7,966 nucleotides of DNA from Candidatus Gastranaerophilales bacterium (GCA_021201175.1 JAJQFK010000160.1:1-7966), one strand, 5' to 3'. Counted from the first letter of the stretch, positions 1 through 5,786 are shown. The notes: a model not told the origin generated them from the letters alone. Translations and numbers: made by a program.

Positions 1-81
1 CCCCCCCCCCCTCCCCCCCAGGCTCCGGCTTTCCAGCTCCCTGCGGCTCGCGTGCTCGCTGGGCTGCGCGTGTGCGCGGTG
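1..81. other. GC-rich, poly-C window edge, probable assembly artefact
   Basis: The first 20 bases are almost pure C, and the next 60 are rich in GC and CGCG-like words, quite unlike the AT-rich remainder of the window. In the minus-strand reading frame that crosses it, the regular Pro-Glu repeat stops at about position 82 and becomes an Arg/Ala/Gly-rich, non-repetitive tail ending in poly-Gly. The change falls where a short tandem repeat would break a short-read assembly. I therefore infer a mis-assembled or low-quality contig end. A genuine low-complexity C-terminus is possible but less likely. Confidence 0.6.
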
Positions 82-1369
82 AGTCGGTTGTGGGATCGGG
101 CTCGGGCGTTGGTTCAGGCTCCGGTGTCGGTTCGGGTTCCGGTGCGGGATCAGGTATGTCCGTAGGAATTTCAGGAATTTCTCCTGTCGGATTATCTGTT
201 GGGATTTCGGGAATCTCGCCTGTCGGATTGTCCGTAGGAATTTCAGGAATTTCTCCTGTCGGATTGTCTGTCGGGATTTCAGGAACCTCGCCCGTCGGGT
301 TGTCCGTAGGAATATCGCTAGGAACATCCGTTGGAACATCAGTCGGTCTTGTACCTGTAGGTTCATCCGGTCTATAATCGTCATTCGGTCTGTAATCGTC
401 ATCAGGTCTATAGTTGTCATTCGGACGATTCGGTTCATTATGATTATTATCGGATTTTTTATGATTTCCTGTATGACTTGTACCTCGATAAGCCGGTTTT
501 TCACATTCTGTATCATCTTCCGTATCGTCGGTTTCATCAGGAGTTACATCTTTAAAAGTAGTTTCGGTTCCTTCCTCTTTTGTATAAATATATGAAGTTC
601 CGGATACACCGTCTGCTGATTTAGTTGTATGTATTACCGCATCACTGCCGTCGTCCATTTTTACAGCTCTTACGAATTCCGTTATTCCGCTTATTTCATC
701 GGTTTTTGACCAATAATATGAACCCGGAGTAGCTTCTGATTCTTTTGCAACTCCGTATGTCGCAAGTTCATCTGCTAATCCTAAAGATTCAAATATGGTA
801 ACCTGATCGTTTGCGGAAGCTATAGTTGAATAACTTTCTTGAGATACATCTTCTGCCTTATGAGCTGTTAAATTTGAATTTTTAAATGCAGATTCCGTTT
901 GTTCCAATTCACTATACGGAACTTCGTTTGTTACTGTTGTTGCTGCAGACGTTGACGCGGAATCCGAAGTATCTGCTGATGCAGAAACTTCTTCTAAACT
1001 TGATGCAGGCGCATAATCTAATAATGTATCGACAAATGATTGAATATCATCTGTACCTATTTCATCTTTATCACCATCTAAGCTTGCTAAAAGTTCAAGT
1101 TCTGTTGAAGATACCTCGCCTGAATCACTATATTCGGCTAAAGCATCATATATAACTCCTAACTGGTCTTCTGTAAAAGTTAAATTATCACCTTCAACAA
1201 ACAAGTTATTAATAAAATCTTCTCTACTTATTGTGTCATATTCTTGCGTCTTGTCAGAATCTTTAAATAAAGACATATCACTTGTTACTTTGCTGCCTGA
1301 ATATTGCAGATTAGATATATTCAGTCCTGAAAGAAGTTCCTTAATTTTACTTACATCAAAGCCACTCAT
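1..1369 (-). CDS. Large acidic repeat-tail protein with EF-hand-like segment, 3' end missing
   Basis: The frame is open for 456 codons from ATG at 1369 to the window edge with no stop, so the C-terminus is missing. AAAGGAG at 1376-1382 lies 6 bases upstream and fixes the start. I see no signal peptide, lipobox or membrane helix. Residues 1-120 are acidic and helical-looking. Residues 79-90 (E-Y-S-D-S-G-E-V...E) fit a degenerate EF-hand loop, and residues 98-108 (DGDKDEIGTDD) look like a second Asp-rich calcium loop that is one residue short. Residues 120-290 are Ser/Thr/Glu-rich with a possible beta domain near 190-275. From about 318 there are YRP-type hexapeptides, then four 12-residue units of the DNPTGEIPEIPT type, then PEPEPT repeats. 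Residues after about 430 are probably artefactual. The sigma-28-type promoter upstream suggests a flagellar or surface role, with export by a non-Sec route. The family is not recognised; this is inference. Confidence 0.8.
   Translation of the reverse strand, partial: MSGFDVSKIKELLSGLNISNLQYSGSKVTSDMSLFKDSDKTQEYDTISREDFINNLFVEGDNLTFTEDQLGVIYDALAEYSDSGEVSSTELELLASLDGDKDEIGTDDIQSFVDTLLDYAPASSLEEVSASADTSDSASTSAATTVTNEVPYSELEQTESAFKNSNLTAHKAEDVSQESYSTIASANDQVTIFESLGLADELATYGVAKESEATPGSYYWSKTDEISGITEFVRAVKMDDGSDAVIHTTKSADGVSGTSYIYTKEEGTETTFKDVTPDETDDTEDDTECEKPAYRGTSHTGNHKKSDNNHNEPNRPNDNYRPDDDYRPNDDYRPDEPTGTRPTDVPTDVPSDIPTDNPTGEVPEIPTDNPTGEIPEIPTDNPTGEIPEIPTDNPTGEIPEIPTDIPDPAPEPEPTPEPEPTPEPDPTTDSPRTRAAQRAREPQGAGKPEPGGEGGG
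159..302 (-). repeat. Four 36-bp tandem repeats in coding sequence
   Basis: Units lie at 159-194, 195-230, 231-266 and 267-302, with a partial fifth unit from 303. Each encodes 12 residues of the form DNPTGE(I/V)PEIPT. Units 1 and 3 differ at one base and units 2 and 4 at five, whereas adjacent units differ more. The array therefore looks as if it grew by duplicating a 72-bp pair. The repeats stay in frame with the host gene, consistent with a length-variable stalk or linker. Confidence 0.9.
363..434 (-). repeat. 18-bp tandem repeats encoding YRP hexapeptides
   Basis: Four units (363-380, 381-398, 399-416 and a diverged 417-434) encode hexapeptides of the type (N/D)D(D/N)YRP. They lie just N-terminal to the 36-bp array in the same protein and add a second, independent period to the repeat tail. 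Confidence 0.8.
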
Positions 1370-1399
1370 ACTTTACTCCTTTAAATTCACTTAATTTAT

Positions 1400-1426
1400 A
1401 TATCGGACAGCAGAGTTTAAACTTTA
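1400..1426 (-). promoter_or_regulatory. Sigma-28 (FliA)-type promoter of the repeat-tail gene
   Basis: On the minus strand TAAAGTTT (1419-1426) is followed by an 11-base spacer (1408-1418) and TCCGATAT (1400-1407). The accepted flagellar sigma-28 consensus is TAAAGTTT-N11-GCCGATAA, so the -35 matches 8 of 8, the spacing is exact and the -10 matches 6 of 8. Transcription would start about 25 bases before the ATG at 1369, leaving room for the AAAGGAG ribosome site. Confidence 0.75.
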
Positions 1427-1509
1427 GTTATTTATAATTTTCCATTAACAAAATGTAACAAAAAATCCAAAAAAAGTGAATTTATATTTATATATATTAA
1501 GCAATAAAT

Positions 1510-2247
1510 TTATTTGCTGCTTGGGTAATTCATATTTGAATTTTCAAGAATATATCTTAAACAAGTCCAACCATGACCTGATGTATAACAGTCATTATCG
1601 TCCTCATTAGGAACAAGACCGCGTGCTTTTACTTTTGTATCAAAAGTGTCTATCCCAAGTTTATTTGGTTTTTTATCGTTGCCGTTTATATCAAACCATA
1701 TTTCGGCACATATATTTACCGAATTACTTCCAGACTTATTTTTACAGCCATTTCCGTTAGTTCTAAACCAAATTAAACTGCCGTCGGCCAGTATCATTCT
1801 ATAAAAACTTGTACTGCTTGCATATTTACCTATACTTGATGGAGTTGTGCCATTTAATGCAGTATATTCAATTTCTTTTTCCATACAGCTGTTAGGGACA
1901 TCTGTTTTGCAATCAACCATTACATTTAAATACGGCTTAATGTAATTTGCAAATTTTATCGCACTGGCAGAATCGAAACTTCCGGATTCCGATTCTAAAT
2001 CCCAGGCAGAAACAGAGCCGTTTTTTACTATTGCAAGGTTTATGGCATTTGACATTGTGGAATAAAATTTTTTTACTTTCGATACGGTTGCTTGTTCTAC
2101 ATAATTACTTATAATTGTTGGCACAGTGATAGCTGCAATTATACCAATAATTACCAGAGTGATTAAAGTTTCAGCCAGAGTAAAGGCTTTTAATTTAATA
2201 TTACGTTTAAAGAGATTTGTCATTTTTGTTACCATTTGTATTACCAT
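1510..2247 (-). CDS. Prepilin-like / type II secretion pseudopilin-like protein
   Basis: This is a class III signal-peptide protein: a basic leader (KRNIKLKA), then FTLAETL with Phe22 as +1 and the conserved Glu26 at +5, then a hydrophobic helix to about residue 47. A prepilin peptidase should cut before Phe22, and the helix then packs into a pilus or pseudopilus. Ala instead of Gly at -1 is atypical of the textbook motif. The globular part has six cysteines (113, 121, 168, 180, 220, 229), suggesting disulfides outside the membrane, and a FDINGNDKKPNKLGIDTF segment (185-202) shared in pattern with the second prepilin of this window. The start is uncertain. ATG at 2247 gives a 21-residue leader and has no Shine-Dalgarno site; in-frame ATGs at 2235 and 2223 give more usual leader lengths, and 2223 has a weak GGTAA upstream. 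It is probably monocistronic from the promoter at 2278-2306. Confidence 0.85.
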   Translation of the reverse strand: MVIQMVTKMTNLFKRNIKLKAFTLAETLITLVIIGIIAAITVPTIISNYVEQATVSKVKKFYSTMSNAINLAIVKNGSVSAWDLESESGSFDSASAIKFANYIKPYLNVMVDCKTDVPNSCMEKEIEYTALNGTTPSSIGKYASSTSFYRMILADGSLIWFRTNGNGCKNKSGSNSVNICAEIWFDINGNDKKPNKLGIDTFDTKVKARGLVPNEDDNDCYTSGHGWTCLRYILENSNMNYPSSK

Positions 2248-2270
2248 TTTACAAGCTATTCAATATTTTA

Positions 2271-2370
2271 TATCACCATTATGTATTATTTATCACCAAA
2301 TGTCAATATATTCTATATTTATATAGTTATATCTTGTTAAAAATTAAAATAATATAACAATGTTGGTGAT
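2271..2370. promoter_or_regulatory. TATCACCA repeats in divergent prepilin/XRE intergenic region, candidate operators
   Basis: TATCACCA occurs at 2271-2278 and 2291-2298 on the plus strand. The copies start 20 bp apart (about two helical turns) and lie on either side of the prepilin -10 box. An inverted copy, TTGGTGAT, is at 2363-2370, just before the XRE start at 2374. The arrangement suits a regulator binding both genes, possibly the XRE protein itself. The third copy also resembles the downstream half of an extended Shine-Dalgarno (GGTGAT), which may be its only function. Confidence 0.35.
2278..2306 (-). promoter_or_regulatory. Sigma-70-type promoter of the first prepilin gene
   Basis: On the minus strand, consensus TTGACA (2301-2306) is separated by exactly 17 bases from CATAAT (2278-2283), which matches TATAAT at 5 of 6. 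The predicted start is near 2271, giving a leader of about 24 bases to the ATG at 2247. Confidence 0.75.
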
Positions 2371-2373
2371 TTT

Positions 2374-2688
2374 ATGGCTACAAAAAAAGAATTATTAGGA
2401 ATGAGAATAAAAGAGTTTCGAGAAAAGCGCAAACTCACACAAGATAAACTCGCCGAAATTGTCGGGATAGACCCTAAACATCTGAGCAGAATTGAAAACG
2501 GCAGAAATTACCCTTCCTTTGAAACACTGGAAAAAATTCTAAACAGTTTGGATATTTCCTACGGGGATATTTTTAATTATACGCATTTCGCCGATAAACA
2601 GCAATTAATTACCTTGATTAACAAAAAACTCCCTTTTTTAAGCGATGATAAATTAATATTTATATTCAAAATGATAAATGAAATATAA
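2374..2688 (+). CDS. XRE-family helix-turn-helix transcriptional regulator
   Basis: This 104-residue protein has a Cro/C1-type domain at about residues 9-66. LTQDKLAEIVGI (21-32) supplies the first HTH helix and turn, DPKHLSRIENG (33-43) is the recognition helix, and the typical YPSFETLEKILNSL helix follows. Residues 70-104 form a helical, Lys/Leu-rich tail that could mediate dimerisation. The start at 2374 is supported by GGTGAT ending 3 bases upstream, which pairs with the ATCACC end of 16S rRNA. It is transcribed divergently from the prepilin gene across 126 bp and may regulate it. Its stop (2686-2688) abuts the trxB stop with no base between. The target is unknown; XRE membership is secure. 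Confidence 0.9.
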   Translation: MATKKELLGMRIKEFREKRKLTQDKLAEIVGIDPKHLSRIENGRNYPSFETLEKILNSLDISYGDIFNYTHFADKQQLITLINKKLPFLSDDKLIFIFKMINEI

Positions 2689-3636
2689 TTATACCACTGA
2701 TAACGGGTTCTTTTGTATATATTTAACAGCACTGCATGCTGCAATTGCGCCGTCTGCTGCCGCTGTGATAACCTGTCTTAAAGGAGTATTCCGGATATCT
2801 CCTGCCGCATATACCCCTTCCTGTGAAGTTTGCATATTTATATCAGTTTCTATAAAACCATCTGATGTTTGCTTAATCTGCCCGTTAAAACAGTTAGTAT
2901 TCGGAGAAAATCCGATATAGGGGAAAACTCCGTCTACATCTAATTCTGTAATTTCTTTTGTATTTATATTGTTAATTACTAATTTTTCAACAGTGTTTGA
3001 ACCTCTTATTTCAATAGGAACAGAACTTAAAATAAATTCAATTTTACTGTTATTCAATGCGCGTTCCTGTACAATTTTATCAGCCCTTAATTCATCACGT
3101 CTATGTACAATAAAAACTTTTTTTGCGAATTTTGTTAAATAAACAGCTTCTTCCAGTGCAGAATTTCCGCCTCCTATAACGGCAACTGTTTTATCCTTAT
3201 AAAATGCCCCGTCACAGATTGCGCAATAACTTACCCCTCTGCCTTTAAATTCAGCTTCGCCCGGGATTCCCAGCTTTTTAGCCTGTGCGCCTGACGAAAT
3301 AATAACACTTTTTGCTTTAAAAATAATATCTTGAGTTTCTATTATTTTGGGATTTTTTGTTAAATCAATATTTTGTATCTCAACCATAGGAAATTTTTGA
3401 ACACCGAAGTTATCGGCATGTTCTTCAAATTTTTCCATTAATTCAAATCCTTTGATTGTTGAAAACCCCGGATAATTTTCTATTTCAAGATAATTAGAAG
3501 GCTGACCTCCAAACATATTTATATCAAGCAATGCAGTTTTAAGGTTTCCTCTTGAAGCATAAATTGCCGCAGAAAATCCCGCCGGTCCGGCGCCTAAAAT
3601 AACTGTATCAAATAATAATTCTTCTTTATTTTCCAT
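2689..3636 (-). CDS. trxB: Thioredoxin-disulfide reductase
   Basis: This 315-residue, full-length flavoenzyme uses NADPH to reduce thioredoxin in the cytoplasm. An FAD-binding GAGPAG lies at residues 15-20. The redox-active CAIC pair is Cys138/Cys141, followed by the usual DG. The NADPH domain shows GGGNSA (155-160) and HRRDELRA (178-185). The C-terminal FAD contact is AAGDIRNTPLRQVITAAADGAIAA (277-300). Ala-Ile between the cysteines is a common variant of the E. coli Ala-Thr. GAGGG a few bases upstream supports the ATG at 3636. It lies 19 bp downstream of the secreted-protein gene at 3656-4159 on the same strand, so the two are probably cotranscribed. No terminator is visible at its end. Confidence 0.96.
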   Translation of the reverse strand: MENKEELLFDTVILGAGPAGFSAAIYASRGNLKTALLDINMFGGQPSNYLEIENYPGFSTIKGFELMEKFEEHADNFGVQKFPMVEIQNIDLTKNPKIIETQDIIFKAKSVIISSGAQAKKLGIPGEAEFKGRGVSYCAICDGAFYKDKTVAVIGGGNSALEEAVYLTKFAKKVFIVHRRDELRADKIVQERALNNSKIEFILSSVPIEIRGSNTVEKLVINNINTKEITELDVDGVFPYIGFSPNTNCFNGQIKQTSDGFIETDINMQTSQEGVYAAGDIRNTPLRQVITAAADGAIAACSAVKYIQKNPLSVV

Positions 3637-3655
3637 GTTCCCTCACTCTTTGGTT

Positions 3656-4159
3656 CTATATTCCAAATATACCCGATAAGCCTATTCCTGACATTCTTGT
3701 GCCTTTTACCTGATATTCGACGTAATCTTCTTTTATAAGTTTCCCGTCTTTATATGTTTTTATACTTATTTTATCAACTCCTGTAAAATTGTCACCTTGT
3801 AAAGTTAAAATTGGAGTTTCTACAGATTCTTCATCAGGGAAAAGACTCTTTTTTTCAAATTTAATTGTTTTTCCATTGACATCATTTACCGTAATATCTG
3901 CACGTGCACCGGAAAGAGGATTCTTTAATGATATTAAGTCACCGGTTCTTGTTAAAGTCCATATATCAACACTTTTACTTCCGAAAAATTCTTTATTTGT
4001 TGTTTTTGTGCATACTGAAACTACTTTCCAACTTCCGAATAATTCTGACGGAACCCTATCGGTCATAGCGATATTTCCTTCTATGACCTGCGAAAAACAA
4101 GGATATTGTAAAATAAAAATACACACTGCAATAAGTAAACTGTAAAAAATCTTTTTCAT
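3656..4159 (-). CDS. Secreted lipocalin-like protein of unknown function
   Basis: This 167-residue protein has a Sec-type signal peptide: MKK, a hydrophobic stretch to about residue 19, and a probable cut after CFS at 23 (no lipobox, so not an obvious lipoprotein). The mature part begins with an FGSWKVVS segment (41-48), which resembles the G-x-W strand of lipocalin-like barrels. It continues as alternating short beta-type strands (IWTLT, DLISL, ITVNDV, KTIKFEK, ILTLQGDN, ISIKTYKDGK, DYVEYQVKG) and ends in a Gly-rich tail. A small extracytoplasmic beta-barrel or ligand-binding protein is inferred; the family is not identified. No Shine-Dalgarno site precedes the ATG at 4159, but the KK-hydrophobic start makes it convincing. 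It is first in a likely two-gene unit with trxB. Any functional link to thioredoxin reduction is speculative. Confidence 0.82.
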   Translation of the reverse strand: MKKIFYSLLIAVCIFILQYPCFSQVIEGNIAMTDRVPSELFGSWKVVSVCTKTTNKEFFGSKSVDIWTLTRTGDLISLKNPLSGARADITVNDVNGKTIKFEKKSLFPDEESVETPILTLQGDNFTGVDKISIKTYKDGKLIKEDYVEYQVKGTRMSGIGLSGIFGI

Positions 4160-4224
4160 ATTATTTATTTAATAATATTTTTTTAATTATCAAATCAGAC
4201 ATATAAAATAATTAGTTATACAAT

Positions 4225-4254
4225 ATTATATTGAGTACTATTTTAATTTGTCCG
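4225..4254 (-). promoter_or_regulatory. Possible promoter of the lipocalin-like/trxB unit
   Basis: A perfect TATAAT (4225-4230, minus strand) lies 18 bases from CGGACA (4249-4254), a 4-of-6 match to TTGACA. The leader would be about 60 bases. In such AT-rich DNA a chance TATAAT is not rare, so this is moderate evidence. Confidence 0.4.
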
Positions 4255-4489
4255 AGAAAAATTCGCGATAAGCGGATTTGCGGACGGACGTCAGTCCGGT
4301 AAGCGAACAGAAAAGCCGGCAGGAGCAAAGCCCCGAAGGCTTTACTCTGTGAGCGAAAAGCAAATCCAAGAGAGCGGATTTTTTGTAGGCTGACCGAATG
4401 AAATGAGGAAACGCCGAAGTAGCAACAGCCCGACCGAATATAAGAAATCGATAGATTTCTGTAATTAGGTTGCTTGGGTTGTACCGGCA

Positions 4490-4538
4490 AAAATTCAAGA
4501 AGCGGATTTTCCGTAGAGTGAGGACAAAGTCCGAAACT
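4490..4538 (+). repeat. 49-bp direct repeat, copy 1
   Basis: It is identical over 49 bases to 4603-4651. It contains two small hairpins, CGGA-TTT-TCCG and GGAC-AAA-GTCC, in tandem. The copies are offset by 113 bp. Confidence 0.9.
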
Positions 4539-4602
4539 CGAATAAATGAGGGCAATGTGAGTGACTGCGACAGCAAAACGAACAAGTTGCCCGAAATGGA
4601 GG

Positions 4603-4651
4603 AAAATTCAAGAAGCGGATTTTCCGTAGAGTGAGGACAAAGTCCGAAACT
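4603..4651 (+). repeat. 49-bp direct repeat, copy 2
   Basis: This is a perfect match to 4490-4538. The identity, with unrelated sequence between, implies recent duplication or an actively maintained repeat family. Orientation is given relative to copy 1; the element's own strand is unknown. Confidence 0.9.
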
Positions 4652-4672
4652 GTTCGGAATTTTGTTCCCCGT

Positions 4673-4700
4673 CATCGAAAATGCACTCGACACCAGATTA
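4673..4700 (+). repeat. Dispersed repeat, copy 1 (related to 6011-6039)
   Basis: The 28 bases starting CATCGAAAATG and ending CACCAGATTA match 6011-6039 with two substitutions and one missing A. It sits at the downstream edge of the repeat mosaic, just before the XRE gene leader. Confidence 0.7.
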
Positions 4701-4734
4701 AGCAAATAAAAAAATTTAGCCAAAAATTTTTTCA

Positions 4735-4755
4735 AGATTTTTAAAATACAAATCT
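4735..4755. promoter_or_regulatory. Inverted repeat in leader of the second XRE gene, candidate operator
   Basis: AGATTT (4735-4740) and AAATCT (4750-4755) form a dyad with a 9-base spacer, centred about 28 bases before the ATG at 4773. Small XRE proteins often autoregulate through such dyads. The arms are short and AT-rich, so chance is a real alternative. Confidence 0.3.
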
Positions 4756-4772
4756 CAAAGAAAGGAGAATGT

Positions 4773-5000
4773 ATGTTTAAGAATCTTGAAGAAAAAACTC
4801 TGGCAAGATTAGCTGAAAATTTTGTAAAAAGCAGAAAAAAGAAAGGTTATACTCAAGAAAAAATGGCGGAACTTCTCGGATATAGCAGAGAATATATTGC
4901 AAAAGTTGAAACCTGTAATAGAAATGTTTCCATAAATTTATTAATTAGAACAGTAAACGCTTTAAATATTAATATTACAGAAATTTGGAATATTGATTAA
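4773..5000 (+). CDS. Small XRE-family DNA-binding protein
   Basis: At 75 residues this is little more than one Cro/C1-type HTH domain. RKKKGYTQEKMAELLGYS (21-38) carries the first HTH helix, REYIAKVETCNR (39-50) the recognition helix, and SINLLIRTVNALNINITEIW the closing helices. AAAGGAG lies 6 bases before the ATG at 4773; the ATG 4 bases upstream meets a stop after three codons and is excluded. The flanks are non-coding repeats on the left and a dyad and a decayed gene on the right. No toxin or partner gene adjoins, so an antitoxin role is not supported. A standalone repressor, or a remnant of a mobile element, is plausible. The regulated target is unknown. Confidence 0.88.
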   Translation: MFKNLEEKTLARLAENFVKSRKKKGYTQEKMAELLGYSREYIAKVETCNRNVSINLLIRTVNALNINITEIWNID

Positions 5001-5018
5001 TATCTAAACCATGCTTTT

Positions 5019-5045
5019 ATTGCAGGTCAATGTTTGACCTGCAAT
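5019..5045 (+). terminator. Strong 12-bp stem downstream of the second XRE gene
   Basis: ATTGCAGGTCAA (5019-5030), loop TGT (5031-5033) and TTGACCTGCAAT (5034-5045) form a perfect hairpin 18 bases after the XRE stop. The position fits an intrinsic terminator, but only a weak T tract follows on either strand. A further pair, CATGCT (5010-5015) with AGCATG (5062-5067), can close around it. Confidence 0.5.
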
Positions 5046-5174
5046 TTATGCTGCGATGGATAGCATGAAATTTTTATCAACCTAACTATGATTTTTGCTA
5101 ATTTCTTGCTTGCTTCAAAGAAATCTGTCTTACTAGAGTAATCAAGATAGAATTTCTTTAAATAATAATGTTTT

Positions 5175-5659
5175 TTAAGAAATAATTTTTATAAGCTCCG
5201 GGTCAAGTATTGATACATATTGCCCGCTTGCTGCACTTGATGTACCGGTACCTACTATTCTCTGATAGCCCATTGACTTTTAATGCTGTTAAGTTCTGAA
5301 TTATAATCATTAACGATATTCGAAGAAGATATTTCATTTATTCCTTCAATTGATGTACTGATTAATGGCTTATTGGAATTAGTTTCGGTTAATTGAGTAG
5401 ATTGTGATTCAGTTGATAAATTAATAGATGGACTAGAATCATTCTGTATCTGTAAAGTAATAGTATGTCCATCTATATCTACAACTTCAAATTGTATTGT
5501 GTTTCCGTTTTCATCAACTGTTGAATTAAATACACTTGATAAATCAGTGTTTCCTTCTGTAATTCCTGTATTGTCTGTATAATCTCCATTATTTGAGATA
5601 CTGCCATTTGTTTTAATATAGCTATTTTTTTAATTCATTTCTTCAGACATTTTGAACAC
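5175..5659 (-). pseudogene. Decayed acidic Ser/Thr/Asn-rich gene, nonsense plus frameshift
   Basis: Reading from a GTG at 5659 (with an in-frame ATG at 5650), the frame hits TAA within the first ten codons. It then stays open to a stop at 5255-5257 and gives protein-like sequence (for example VDENGNTIQFEVVDIDGH and NDYNSELNSIKSQWAIRE). In a different frame the sequence continues as IVGTGTSSAASGQYVSILDP and ends ELIKIIS at 5175. One early stop and one shift near 5250-5275 are enough to explain this. The GTG start is favoured because GGGAAG precedes it by a few bases and because it lies exactly as far from its sigma-28-type -10 box as the ATG of the gene at 1-1369. There is no signal peptide. 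The family is not recognised. Sequencing error is a less likely cause, as two separate lesions would be needed. Confidence 0.65.
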
Positions 5660-5689
5660 TTACTTCCCTGTTTATTTCCACTAACTTTT

Positions 5690-5716
5690 ATATCGGCAAT
5701 TTTTTTCCCACCTTTT
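5690..5716 (-). promoter_or_regulatory. Sigma-28 (FliA)-type promoter of the decayed gene
   Basis: On the minus strand, AAAAGGTG (5709-5716) is followed by 11 bases and GCCGATAT (5690-5697). The -10 matches the flagellar consensus GCCGATAA at 7 of 8; the -35 matches TAAAGTTT at 5 of 8, including the AAAG core. The 30 bases from the -10 to the start codon equal the distance at the other sigma-28-type promoter, and the two leaders are alignable. Confidence 0.65.
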
Positions 5717-5786
5717 TTTAGGATTTGCGAAATTTTTGTTACAAAAAATTACACTCGCAATTCAGCCAAGCTTGCAGCTAAAATAT

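Larger units (their letters stand above)
4245..4735. repeat. Mosaic of dispersed repeats and hairpins, non-coding
   Basis: About 490 bases between the lipocalin-like gene and the second XRE gene hold no credible gene. The stretch is richer in GC than its flanks and full of small dyads. These include CGGAC-N4-GTCCG near 4284-4297, AAAGCC/GGCTTT near 4327-4344, AGAAATC-GATA-GATTTCT at 4443-4460, CGGA/TCCG and GGAC/GTCC inside each 49-bp copy, and GGGCAA/TTGCCC spanning roughly 4550-4593. A degenerate relative of the 49-bp unit starts near 4366. Repeated short words such as GAGCGAA, GACCGAAT and AAGCGGAT suggest a pile-up of mobile or REP-like elements. Confidence 0.7.

Noticed and set aside
159..302. 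CRISPR-like array of 36-bp repeats
   Set aside because: The units are directly adjacent with no spacers, stay in one reading frame and encode a regular 12-residue peptide.
72..377. Plus-strand open frame rich in Gly/Ser/Val
   Set aside because: It is the reverse complement of the Pro/Glu/Thr repeat region of the better-supported minus-strand gene.
2334..2358. TTGTTA...TATAAC as the promoter of the first XRE gene
   Set aside because: The spacer is only 13 bases, too short for a sigma-70 promoter; no convincing alternative was found.
4212..4735. Two long minus-strand open frames (165 and 92 codons) in the repeat mosaic
   Set aside because: They run through the 49-bp repeats, so the translation repeats out of phase. 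Composition is not protein-like, no ribosome site precedes them, and they overlap each other.
4773..5000. Antitoxin of a toxin-antitoxin pair
   Set aside because: No small partner gene overlaps or adjoins it; the neighbours are repeats, a hairpin and a decayed gene.
5250..5275. Programmed -1 frameshift in the decayed gene
   Set aside because: No slippery heptamer of the X-XXY-YYZ type is in frame at the switch, and the gene already has an early nonsense codon.
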